From Neocallimastix lanati (nom. inval.) (taxonomy: Eukaryota; Neocallimastigomycota; Neocallimastigomycetes; Neocallimastigales; Neocallimastigaceae), in assembly GCA_016946835.1 (NCBI GenBank), contig JACVTC010000096.1, positions 267,501 to 280,000 on the forward strand: a DNA stretch of 12,500 nucleotides, written 5' to 3'. The notes beneath the pieces are model-generated. The model did not search any database. It was not told where the DNA came from and saw only the letters and a program-made list of their open reading frames with translations. The translations under genes were made by a program, and so were the position numbers. Below are positions 1 through 9,409 of the stretch, piece after piece. Numbering within the stretch: position 1 is the stretch's first letter; each line of letters starts with the position of its first letter.

Positions 1-701
1 CCCCATTAATCCATTTCATCTAAATTATATATATATATATATATATATTTAAATTTTATTATATTAATAAAAAGAAAAAAGTTTATAAATTTAAAATATT
101 TTTATTTTTTTTTTTTATTTTTATTTATTTATTTTTATTTATTTATTTTTATTTATTTACCTTAAAAAGTGCAATTTGAATAGGAATGACAACATTTGAT
201 TTTATTTTCTTAGAACGATACATTTCTTCCAAGGAACGTTTTGCAGCTTTCGTTAAATGAATACCGAAGAAAAAGAAGAGGATAAAGGTAATCAGACAGG
301 CTCCACAAAATGTGAAATAGGTAATATTAGTCCATCTAAGATATTTACGTTTATTTTCCTGAAATACGGCATCAATTTTCTTTAACTCACTATTACTACT
401 GGTATAAAAGAAATTTCTTGTACTACCAACGAAATAAATGCCTACAATTTCTACTGATATCCAAATAATTAAGGCAATAAATGAAATAGTATTAGCTACT
501 CTAGGTCTTGGATAATAAAATTTTGAACCTTGATACCTCGGAGAGGCATTTAATCTATAAAAATAAAAAATAAAAAAAAAAATAAAATAAAATAAAATAA
601 ATAAATAAATAAATAATTTTTGTTAAATAGATGAAGAAATAAATTAGTTAATAGAAAATTAAAAAGAATTAGAAGATATAAATATATATATATATTAGAT
701 A

Positions 702-732
<31 letters not shown>

Positions 733-1357
733 TAATATTAAAATATATATATATATATTATTCTATTGATATTATTATATAAAAAAAACTTACGTTCCAG
801 TTAAATAGATTTGAATGGCAATTAATAAAAAGATATATTGAGATTGAAAACTATATTCTTGTAATATAAAATTGACAACATATTCGCCTTTTAAAATATT
901 TATTGAATGGAATATCATAGCTAAGAATATATTATGTATATTTTAAAGATATTATAGGTATAAATATTAATATATATATAAAATATTCTTTGATATATAA
1001 TATATATATAAAATATTCTTTTATACATATATATAAAGAAAAAAAAAAATTTTTATTTCATAGTATTAATATATGAATTATATTTATGAGATAATTACAA
1101 TAGGAATATAATGCGGTAAATAGTAATAATCCATCAATAGACGCTATACCATAAGGGGTTATAATATTTCTTCTTTTTATACCTAAACGATAAATGATAA
1201 GTACAGAGTCTAATAAGGATACACAGATGGCAATAACTAATTTGACATAATAGACAGAACGAAAGTATTCCTCATCTTTACAGTTATATACACTTAGGTT
1301 CCAACGACAAATATTATTATCAATTTCTTCTTCCTGAAAATATTGGTCTATTTCCAT
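1..1357 (-). CDS. Multi-pass membrane protein, GPCR-like topology, partial (at least 3 exons)
   Basis: I do not recognise the family. Proposed exons on the minus strand are 1357-1099, 920-794, 554-161 and probably 19-1. The first three join in frame to 260 codons, with donors GTAATT, GTAAGT and GTAAAT and acceptors CTTAG, TATAG and TTTAG. The start ATG at 1357-1355 has A at -3. The short N-terminus carries two Cys (17, 26) and an N-L-S sequon at residue 20. Hydrophobic spans lie at about 36-57, 71-93, 113-130, 149-171 and 206-229. The loops after spans 1, 3 and 5 are basic (RLGIKRRN near 57-64, PRPR near 144-147, and KAAKR...RSKKIK near 231-247). By the positive-inside rule this gives an extracellular N-terminus and a seven-span receptor-like layout, with spans 6-7 expected beyond the left edge. 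The protein would sit in the plasma membrane or an endomembrane. No ligand-binding or enzymatic motif is visible, so no function is assigned. The gene call is firm; the GPCR-like label is inference from topology only. Confidence 0.82.
20..160 (-). other. Probable intron 3 of the membrane-protein gene, or its 3' end
   Basis: On the minus strand exon 3 ends AAG|GTAAAT, and 141 nt later TTTAG precedes an open reading frame beginning M-K-W-I-N-G at position 19. Between them are only (AAAT)n, T/A homopolymer and a TA run. If the donor is not used, translation continues V-N-K and stops at TAA (151-149). That would give a 263-residue protein with five spans. The spliced version is preferred because a five-span protein ending in a basic loop looks incomplete. 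Confidence 0.6.
555..793 (-). other. Intron 2 of the membrane-protein gene
   Basis: The minus strand shows a strong GTAAGT donor (793-788) and a TATAG acceptor (559-555). The intron is 239 nt and full of simple repeats: (AAAT)n near 580-616, a TA run near 682-694, (AAT)n near 703-738 and another TA run near 742-758. Flanking exons join with phase 2 (AC|A gives Thr129). Confidence 0.8.
921..1098 (-). other. Intron 1 of the membrane-protein gene
   Basis: On the minus strand the donor is GTAATT (1098) and the acceptor CTTAG (921), 178 nt apart. Splicing after the first base of codon 87 keeps the frame and carries hydrophobic span 2 on into Ser-Met-Ile-Phe. Without splicing, exon 1 reads into a stop at 1060-1058 after 99 residues. 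The intron contains a 20-bp exact direct repeat, TATATATATAAAATATTCTT, at 971-990 and 1001-1020. Confidence 0.78.
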
Positions 1358-1711
1358 TTTTTTACTTTTTATTATTGTTTTTTTTTTTTAAAAAAAAATA
1401 ATTATTTATTTCTTCAATTATATATATGATTCAAAAAGAAAAGAATATTATTTAAAAAAAAAAAAGGGGGGGAGAAGAACAAAAACTTTATATATATATT
1501 TGTCTATTTACACTTTTGGATTTTAATTATGTATATAATTTTTTCTATTTTTTTTTTTTTCTTTTTGTTAATTATGTATTATTTAATAGAATTGCCTTTT
1601 CTTTTTTAGTTATTAATTATACAAATCTTTTTTCTTTTTTTTTTTTTTTTTTTTTTTTTGAAAATTAATAATATAATATTATTAAGAAAATCTTTTATTT
1701 TTTTTTTAAAA
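1358..1711. other. Upstream region of the membrane-protein gene, low complexity
   Basis: This stretch has no coding signal. It is A/T-rich with homopolymer runs, including about 25 T at 1635-1659 and the GC-bearing patch AAGGGGGGGAGAAG near 1464-1477. As the 5' flank of the minus-strand gene it should contain its promoter, but no core promoter element can be identified against this background. Confidence 0.6.
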
Positions 1712-1890
1712 ATTTGTAAAAAATTTTTGAAAATGTATTTATATATATAAACGTTGATAAGACCAATTTCAACCAATTGTTATATTATAATTTATTTTTT
1801 TTTCTAAATTTATTAAAAAATTTTTTGGAAATGTATTTATATATATTTAAACGTTGATAAGACAACCTCAACTAATTGTTATATTAAAAT
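1712..1890. repeat. Two-copy direct repeat, 100-bp offset, with GATAAG cores
   Basis: Two diverged copies of about 78 bp lie at about 1712-1790 and 1812-1890. Each has, in order, an A/T-rich lead, AAATGTATTTATATATAT, ACGTTGATAAGAC (1751-1763 and 1851-1863) and CAA(C/T)TAATTGTTATATTA or a close variant. The conserved ACGTTGATAAGAC contains GATAAG, the consensus bound by fungal GATA zinc-finger regulators. The pair lies about 400-500 bp upstream of the minus-strand start codon. A regulatory role is inference; the repeat is directly visible. Confidence 0.75.
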
Positions 1891-1960
1891 TTCTTAAATA
1901 TTAATTAATTCTTTTTTATTTCTTTTTTTTTTTTTTTTTTTTTTTTTTGAAATTAATAGC

Positions 1961-2047
1961 TGAAATTCAATATTAATTATTTCATTGCATTTTCAAAACG
2001 TCAATAACTATAAATAATTTAATAGTTTTGAAAATAACTGAATTTCA
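1961..2047. repeat. Imperfect inverted repeat (possible hairpin)
   Basis: Nested arms are visible: TGAAATTCA (1961-1969) pairs with TGAATTTCA (2039-2047), and ATTTTCAAAAC (1989-1999) pairs perfectly with GTTTTGAAAAT (2025-2035). The central loop of about 25 nt includes ACTAT/ATAGT, and the two stems are separated by unequal spacers. The segment has higher complexity than its surroundings. It could be a small decayed palindromic element or a structured transcript; nothing fixes its function. Confidence 0.6.
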
Positions 2048-2880
2048 AACGATTTATATGGTTTAAAAGCGTATTTTCGTATATATACAAAAGGAAAGTT
2101 AGAGCTGCTAAAGTTGCTTTGCTTCTAAAAATACATATATACTTTTTTGATAATTCATTAATTTTAAATCTTTTTTATGATTTTTTTTTTTTTTGCTGTT
2201 TTTTTATTGGTAATTTACTATTATTTAATAATTACAAGAAAATTTTTATATATAAAAATTTATATATTATGTATATGAATATATGGATATATAAAATTCA
2301 ATTTTTTTTTTTTTTTTTTCCTGTAAAAAGATTGTAATTTCCTTTTTAAAATATATTTGAAATTTCGTTCTATTTACATATAAATATCAAAAAATGCAAA
2401 AAAAAAAAAAAATAATAATAATTTTATCTGTATCAAAAATAATTACTATATTTTTGCTTTTTTTTTTTTTTTTTTTTTCCTTTATTTCGTTTTTTTTTTT
2501 TTTTTCTTTTATATTTTTTCTTTTTAGTTGATTTATAAATATATTATATAAATCTTTTTCTATTCAAATTTGTTAATCTATTAAAATTTATTAAATTCGA
2601 GTTTCAACTTTTTTTTTTTTTTCTATAATTATAATTTTAAAGAAAAAAACATTATTTCTTTAAAACATATATATTTATATAATAATTATAATATAAATAT
2701 CAATCTATTAAACAAAGATTCTATTATTAAGAATCTGTTAAGATTACTTCTTTTATGATTTTAATATTTTTAAGAAATAAAATAATAAAAAAAAAAATTA
2801 TTAATAATTAATAATTAATAATAATAAAATATAAAAAAAAAATTATATCTTGAATGACCCTAAAATAATATATTAAGACC
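2048..2880. other. Gene-free AT-rich stretch
   Basis: Positions 2048-2130 have fairly normal complexity, including a GCTGCTAAAGTTGCTTTGCT segment near 2104-2123, but no open frame with protein-like composition and no recognisable RNA. From 2130 on it is mostly T runs, for example 2460-2478 and 2491-2505, mixed with A/T. I see no gene. Confidence 0.5.
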
Positions 2881-3045
2881 ATTAAAATTCTTTCAATATA
2901 TTTATTTATTCAATTATTTATTTATTCAATTATTTATTTATTTATTATTTATTCAATTATTTATTTATTCAATTATTTATTTATTTATTATTTATTCAAT
3001 TATTTATTTATTCAATTATTATTTATTCAATTATTTATTTAAAAA
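2881..3045. repeat. Minisatellite of ATTTATTCAATT-type units
   Basis: Repeats of ATTTATTCAATT and TTATTTATTTATTATT are interspersed from about 2897 to 3043. At least six TTCAATTATT cores can be counted, with irregular spacing from added TTTA units. Simple tandem slippage explains it. Confidence 0.75.
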
Positions 3046-3179
3046 TTTATTTCAATATAAAAACAATAATAATAATATTATTAAATAAAGTTTTTAGTAT
3101 TAAGTTTCACCTTCATAAAAAATGAAACAAGAACACACGAAAGAAAAAAAAAATAATAATTAATGAAATAATTATAATT

Positions 3180-3210
<31 letters not shown>

Positions 3211-4440
3211 TAAAAATAAAATATATATAAATTATAGGTATATATAAAATATATGTGAAGTATTGATTCATTCATTTTATTTATTTTATAGTTATTTATT
3301 TATTTATTTATTTAATAGCTATTTATTTATTTATTAATTTATTTATTTAATAGTTATTTATTTAATAGTTATTTATTTATTTATTTATTTATTTTCTTTA
3401 ATAAATTGGAGCTGAAATAATCATAAAATTTTATGATTTAAATTAATTAATAATGTTTCATTATTTAATATTTTCTATTTTTTTTTTAATTTTCTTATTT
3501 TTCTTTTATTTATTTATTTATTTTATAATTATTCATTCATTTATTTTATTACATATTTATTATTCAGAGATATTTTAATATTTATTTCATATTTTTTCTA
3601 TTTCTCTATTCTTAATATTTCAATATTTACCTACTTTATATTTTATTATATTTTATTATATTTTATTTTATTTTATTATATTTTATTTTATTATATTTTA
3701 TTATATTTTTATAGATTTTTATAGATTTAAAAATTTTTTTTAAAGTTTTTACTTTTTCTTTTTAAACATTTTTTTTTTTTCTTTTAAAGTTTTTTTTTTT
3801 CCTGATTTAATTATATCTAAAATTTCCTTTTTTATTCTTAACAAACTTTTTTTTTTCATTATTATTATTATTATTATTAGCATGTTTTCTTATTTTTTAA
3901 TACATGGATCATGGATGAATAAATAAACGGATAAAGTATATGTAAGTAAATAAATAAATAGATAGATATTTAGATAAATAAATGAATAAAGTATATGTAG
4001 ATAAATAACTAAATCTAATGATTTCGATTAATTTATCGTTCTTTTTCTATTTATATTAATTTATATAATTAATATAAACAAATATATTTCATTGTATATA
4101 TTATAATTCAATTTATTTAAATTTTTTGCCCAACAAATATTATAATTTATAGTATATTAGAATATATTATAATATATTTAAAAAATTAAGCATCTTGTGT
4201 AACACATGAACTGAATTTTAATTAAATAAATGTTGACTTTTAATATATATTAATAAATTAATTAACTTTAATTAGTTAATTATAAAACCAATATAAGGAA
4301 TAAAATATAATATAATTCAGTTGATTAAAAATGGTATCATATGAATGCCAATGAATTGATAGATATGTAAATGAATAATTAATTATTAATATTAATAAAT
4401 GACAATAAGTAAGTAAATGAAAATAAATATAATAAATAAA
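3046..4440. repeat. Simple-repeat-rich, gene-free stretch
   Basis: Blocks seen include (AAATA)n near 3181-3222, (TTTA)n with TAATAGTTATTTA units at 3290-3395, and (TTTTATTATA)-like repeats at 3640-3715. There is an (ATT)n run at 3858-3880 and a two-copy motif ATAAAGTATATGTA at 3931-3944 and 3986-3999. A 9-bp perfect hairpin, TAATTAACT/AGTTAATTA with a 6-nt loop, lies at 4259-4282. Positions 4190-4380 have higher complexity, but I found no open frame or RNA gene in them. Confidence 0.65.
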
Positions 4441-5660
4441 TAAATAATAATAAAAAGAGTATTTATTAATAAATAATTGAACAATAATTAAATAATGGAA
4501 TAATACATAATAATGGAATGATAAATTATAAATAATAAATAATAAATAATTGAATAATAAATAATAAATAATAAATAATAAATAATAAATAATAATAAAT
4601 AATGGAATAATTAAATAATAAATAATAAATAATAAATAATAAATAATAAATAATAAATAATAAATAATAAATAATAAATAATAAATAATAATAAATAATG
4701 GAATAATTAAATAATAAATAATAAATAATTATATAATAAATAATTGAATAATACATAATAAATAATAAATAAATAATAAATAATTGAATAATAAATAATA
4801 AATAATAAATAATAAATAATAAATAATAAATAATAAATAATAAATAATAAATAATAAATAATAAATAATAAATAATAAATAATAAATAATAAATAATAAA
4901 TAATAAATAATAAATAATAAATAAAATAAATAAATAATAAATAATAAATAATAATAAATAATGGAATAATTAAATAATAAATAATTGAATAATAAATAAT
5001 AAATAATAATAAATAATGGAATAATTAAATAATAAATAATAAATAATAAATAATAATAAAGAGTATTTATTAATAAATAATAAATAATAAATAATAAATA
5101 ATAAATAATAAATAATATATAATATATAATAATAAATAATGGAATAATTAAATAATAAATAATAAATAATTATATAATAAATAATTGAATAATACATAAT
5201 AAATAATAAAATAATAAATAATAAATAATAAATAATAAAATAATAAATAATAAATAATAAATAATAAATAATTAAATAATTAAATAATAAATAATTGAAT
5301 AATAAATAATAAATAATAATAAAAAGAGTATTTATTAATAAATAATAAATAATAATAAAAAGAGTATTTATTAATAAATAATAAATAATAAATAATAAAT
5401 AATAAATAATAAATAATAAAAAAGAGTATTTATTAATAAATAATAAATAATAAATAATAAATAATAAATAATAGATAATAAATAATAAATAATAAATAAT
5501 AAATAATAAAAAGAGTATTTATTAATAAATAATAAATAATAAATAATAAATAATAAATAACACATAATAAGTATTAAATAAATTGTATTTATTAATAAAT
5601 AATAAATAATCAATTAAATAATTAAATAATAAATAATAAATAATTAAATAATTAAAACAA
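4441..5660. repeat. Heptamer AAATAAT satellite array 1 with composite GAGTATTTATTAATA units
   Basis: The bulk is a 7-bp tandem repeat, AAATAAT, with single-base slips. Set into it are copies of GAGTATTTATTAATAAATA starting at 4457, 5061, 5326, 5362, 5424 and 5513, plus a variant near 5584 lacking GAG. Each contains the 16-bp perfect palindrome TATTTATTAATAAATA. A second embedded motif, ATGGAATAATTAAATAAT, recurs near 4605, 4700, 4962, 5018 and 5141. The complementary heptamer has no stop in any frame, so apparent Leu-Leu-Phe-Ile-Ile-Tyr-Tyr reading frames on the minus strand are by-products. The same composite unit is found in the array at 9779-10570. Confidence 0.92.
4685..5210. repeat. 85-bp exact duplication inside array 1
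   Basis: Positions 4685-4769 and 5126-5210 are identical, 441 bp apart. The copied segment includes ATGGAATAATTAAATAAT, ATTATATAATAAATAATTG and AATACATAATAAATAATAAA, so it is not pure heptamer repeat. Unequal exchange or conversion within the array is the simplest explanation. Confidence 0.8.
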
Positions 5661-6108
5661 TTATTATACTATTAATTAATTAGAAATAATTGACCATAAT
5701 ATTTATTTATTTATTTTTTTATTTATTTATACTATTTTAATTATTCATTTATTATATTTAACTATTTATTATATTTAATCATAACTACAATTGTAATATT
5801 TAAATAATAATTATTTAATTATTTAATTGTTATACTTAAACAACATATAATTATAATTACTTATTATTAAAATTTATATAAATTTAATTAATTAAATTGT
5901 TAATTATTTAATCATTAATTAGTGAATGATCAATCAAATAAGCACAGGCTAAATATAAAAGTTTTTGATAGTAAATATAAAAAGAGATAGACATAGAACA
6001 TCTTATATATATTTAAAAATGATTAAATATATATTTTTTTCATTAATTAATTAAAACAAAAGTAAAAGAAAAAAATATATAGCATAAAAGAGTATTAGAA
6101 AATAGCAT

Positions 6109-6112
<4 letters not shown>
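5661..6112. other. Gene-free AT-rich stretch between array 1 and poly-A tract
   Basis: Mixed A/T sequence with (ATTT)n at 5700-5730 and many ATTTAATTA-type words. A short patch at 5930-6000 (with AAGCACAGGCTAAA) has more complexity, but there is no open frame and no recognisable RNA. Confidence 0.5.

Positions 6113-6154
<42 letters not shown>
6113..6154 (+). repeat. Poly-A tract of 42 nt
   Basis: An uninterrupted run of A. I could not find a target-site duplication or an identifiable retrocopy body upstream, so a processed-insertion tail is possible but unsupported. Tracts of 22 A (6888-6909) and about 20 A (7163-7182) follow downstream. Confidence 0.85.
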
Positions 6155-6156
<2 letters not shown>

Positions 6157-6728
6157 TTAATATAATATTAAAATGATAATAAAAAAAAAAATTAGAAAGT
6201 TTTTATTAAAAAGTGAATAAAAAAAAATAAAAATTATCTACAGATTTAATAAAAGTAAAATTAAATAATAAAATATTTTAAATATCTTTTTGCTTGTTAT
6301 ATCTTCTTCTTCTTCTTTAAATAATTTTAATATTATTTATTATTTAATTATTATTAATTATTATTTAATATTTAATGCTTATAATTTATGGGCGTTCTTT
6401 TTATTGAAAATTAATCAATATATATATGTACTTATATAGAAACCTTTGTTATATGTACCTTTTTACTTTACTATTTCTATTTATTTCATACATAAATGCT
6501 CTTTTATTATTATTATTATTAGTATTAGTATTAGTATTTACTATATATTATATATATAATATATGATTTATTTATTATATATTATTAATTTTTAATTATT
6601 GATTGATTTTTTTAATTATTATTAATATTATTATTTTTAACTAGTAAAGAATTTTAAAAAGTATCACATTTTTATAGTGTTCTTTTTCTATTTTTTATAA
6701 TATTTTAAAATAGTTAAAAAATACAGAT
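6155..6728. other. Gene-free AT-rich stretch
   Basis: The content is A/T-rich with (TTC)n near 6304-6317 and an (ATT)n/(AGT)n-like run near 6505-6540. I see no coding or RNA signal. Confidence 0.5.
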
Positions 6729-6857
6729 ATATTCTATTTTTTTATAATTTTATAAACTAATTAAAATAAAAATATTCTATTTTTTTATAATTTTATAAAC
6801 TAATTAAAATAAAAATATTCTATTTTTTTATAATTTTATAAACTAATTAAATATATA
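6729..6857. repeat. 43-bp tandem repeat, three copies
   Basis: A unit containing ATATTCTATTTTTTTATAAT, then TTTATAAACTAATTAAAAT, repeats at an exact 43-bp period (TTC at 6732, 6775 and 6818). Copies are nearly identical, with divergence at the outer edges, so the expansion is recent. Confidence 0.9.
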
Positions 6858-7355
6858 TTCTAATTCTATCATATAAATAATAAAATTAAAAAAAAAAAAA
6901 AAAAAAAAAGATTTTGTTTATGGTTTATACATCATAATAATTAAATTAAAAATAAAAATATATAGTAAAAATAAACTTAAAATTTTAATTTATTCTCAAA
7001 TGAAATATGATATAATATATTATCTTAAAGTAGTTCTAACAATAAATTATTATAATTTGAAATATTAAAATAAAAGAAAAAAATAAATAAAACATGACGT
7101 TTTAAAAGGTTTTTTTGTTGGATATGTTAGATAAATATTAATTTATAAAAATTTGAGATTACAAAAAAAAAAAAAAAAAAAAAATTACAATAAAATAAAA
7201 TGAAATAAAACTTGATATTCCAAATTGTTCTTTTGTTGGATAAATATGTCAACTTTATGATAATTATTTACAGTAAATTATTAAATTTTGATATTTAAGA
7301 ATTATAAATATAATTTGGATACTTTTATAAAAATTCTATAAAATAGTTAAAAAAT
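6858..7355. other. Gene-free stretch with a weak 118-bp-offset duplication
   Basis: The 12-mer TTTTGTTGGATA occurs at 7113-7124 and 7231-7242 in similar surroundings (AAATAAAAC before, ATGT after), suggesting an old duplication. Two poly-A tracts lie at 6888-6909 and 7163-7182. No coding frame is seen. Confidence 0.5.
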
Positions 7356-7623
7356 ATAAAAAAAAAAAAAAAAATAAGTGTTATTTCTTAAAAGATTTAA
7401 TTTTGAAATTTAAATATCTATTTTTCTTATTATTATTATTTTTACCATCATACATTCATTCATTTACTAATAGTATGGTATATAGAATGAAGTTTTTTTT
7501 TTTTTTTTACATAAAAAAAATTATTTAAAAATATAATGAATTAATTTTTATATTTAGTATAAAAAAAAAATAAGTGTTATTTCTTAAAAAGACTTAATTT
7601 TGAAATTTAAATATCTATTTTAC

Positions 7624-7667
<44 letters not shown>

Positions 7668-7790
7668 TTTATTTTTATTATTATTTTTACCATCATACAA
7701 TCATTCATTTACTAATAGTATGGTATATAGAATGAAGTTTTTTTTTTTTTTTTTTTTTTTTAAAAAATTTAATGAATTTATTTAAAATTA
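7356..7790. repeat. ~200-bp direct duplication with unequal ATT expansion
   Basis: Copies at about 7356-7555 and 7560-7790 share AATAAGTGTTATTTCTTAAA, TTTTGAAATTTAAATATCTA, the ACCATCATACA(T/A)TCATTCA block and ATAGTATGGTATATAGAATG. They are highly similar. The second has a long ATT run (about 7627-7687) where the first has only about four units, and a longer T run after AATGAAG. A reading frame across the second copy is Leu/Phe homopolymer and is not a gene. Confidence 0.88.
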
Positions 7791-8832
7791 TTATTTAATA
7801 TTAAAAAATTTTTTTTTCATAATTTAATTCTTTATTAAATTTTCTTCATAAACTATGATTACTATGATACATCTTTTTATTTTCAAAATATATAAATTAA
7901 TATAAACTGTTCGCTTTAATATTTTAATATATACTATAACATATATTGATATGTACCTACTCTTTATTTCTTTAGTTTCTATAACCCTCATATTTTATTA
8001 GTAGAAAATGTTTCAGCTTAAATTATAACCTTTCTAAATATTTCTTCCTTAAATAATAATTACAAATTCATTATTAAAATTAAATGTAATTAAATCAATA
8101 TCATTTTGTTTTTTATTATTCTTATAAAATTTATTATTTTTTTCATTAAAGTATTATTGTTTTTTAAAAAATTTTAATATTTTATAAATTCTGACTTGAT
8201 TTCTACTCTCTATTTCTTTACTAAGCTTCTTTAACCCTCAAATTTCTATGTAGAAAATGCTTCTCTTTAAATTATTTAGATTTACTTTTTTTTTTTTTTT
8301 TTTTTGCAAATTTATTTATATATGTATATTTATTTTTTATTTTATTTTAATTATTACTTATTTATTTATTCATTTATTTATTATAATTTGTTTTTGTTTT
8401 TGAATTAAACAATGAATATCTATTGATTATTATATAGTAAAAATTGTTTTATTTTATTATTTATGATAGTTATTTAAAATTAAAAGTATTATTAATTGTA
8501 ATTATTATTATTATTTAAATTATATAGATTATTATTAATCCATCCTTTGTTTGATATATATTAATATATGCTATGAAATAAAAATCTTTTTTAATATAAA
8601 TAAACCATTAATTTTGAAACATTACTATTATTTATTTTTTTTCTATATTATTTTATCAGTTATAAAGTAAAAAGCATCCAAATCTTAGTAACTGTCAAAA
8701 AATATAATTTATTAATGTATTTATTATATGATACATTCATTTAATATTGTTAATATTATTAAATGACTAACTATAATGTTTATATAATATATTTATTATT
8801 TAAAAAGTTGATTTCTCAACAAAGAGAGTAAG
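7791..8832. repeat. Gene-free stretch with a diverged duplication at 250-bp offset
   Basis: Segments 7921-8025 and 8171-8275 are related: ATTTTAATAT, then CTACTCT.TATTTCTTTA, AACCCTCA (7983-7990 and 8233-8240), TAGAAAATG and TTTAAATTAT or close variants, in the same order. The copies are clearly diverged, so this is older than the duplications just upstream. The rest is A/T-rich. The 5' part of the copia relic could lie here, but I could not recognise gag or protease motifs. Confidence 0.6.
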
Positions 8833-9361
8833 CGAATGTAACAATATTCAAAATATGGAAAAATGAAGACGTATTGCAATTATGGCACAGACGTCTAGCA
8901 CATTTCAATATTAATAAAATAAAAGATTACTTATCAAACATATTAATTAATGAAAAATGCAAAAATTTGTTCAGAATCAAAATTAAGAAATTTCATATAT
9001 TATTCATCTGAAAATAGAACAGAAGATAAATTTAAATTAATTCATATGGATACTGTTCAATACTCAGATAAATTATTATATGGAAATAAATATTTTTTCA
9101 GTATAATGGATGATTACTCAAGATATGGTTGGGTATGTTGTGTAAAATCAAAATTAGATGTTTACTCAACATTTATAAAATGGTACAACGTAGTCAATAA
9201 AAAAAAAAATATTTTCAATAAAACAATTAAATATATAAAAACAGATAATGGGGGTGAATTTAATAATTATCGAATTAGTATATTTTGTGAAAATAGTGGA
9301 ATTATAAAATTAAATAGTTTTAGAATATAATCCACAAGAAAATGGTAGGGCAGAACGTTTT

Positions 9362-9409
<48 letters not shown>

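Noticed and set aside
2090-2130. tRNA or snRNA gene in the GC-richer patch
   Set aside because: No cloverleaf, no A/B-box pair and no snRNA signature. Only a weak bulged hairpin (TTAGA-GC with GC-TTCTAA) can be drawn.
2119-2337. Plus-strand 72-codon open frame
   Set aside because: Mostly Phe/Tyr/Ile from T-rich DNA, with poly-Phe runs from homopolymers, no domain and no intron support.
3081-3275. Minus-strand 64-codon open frame
   Set aside because: The centre is a Tyr-Phe repeat from (AAATA)n, and the rest is AT-biased without motifs.
4526-5613. Minus-strand open frames of Tyr/Ile/Leu/Phe at 4526-4756, 4970-5197 and 5371-5613
   Set aside because: They are translations of the heptamer ATTATTT, which has no stop codon in any frame. 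The proteins are pure seven-residue repeats of I-I-Y-Y-L-L-F.
4441-5660. CRISPR-like array
   Set aside because: Spacing of the GAGTATTTATTAATA units is irregular (36 to 604 bp), the spacers are the same heptamer repeat, and the host is eukaryotic.
6113-6154. Poly-A tail of a retrocopied gene
   Set aside because: No coding body is recognisable upstream and no target-site duplication was found around it.
7600-7785. Plus-strand poly-Leu/poly-Phe open frame
   Set aside because: Produced by (TTA)n and a T run; the sister copy at 7356-7555 has no matching frame.
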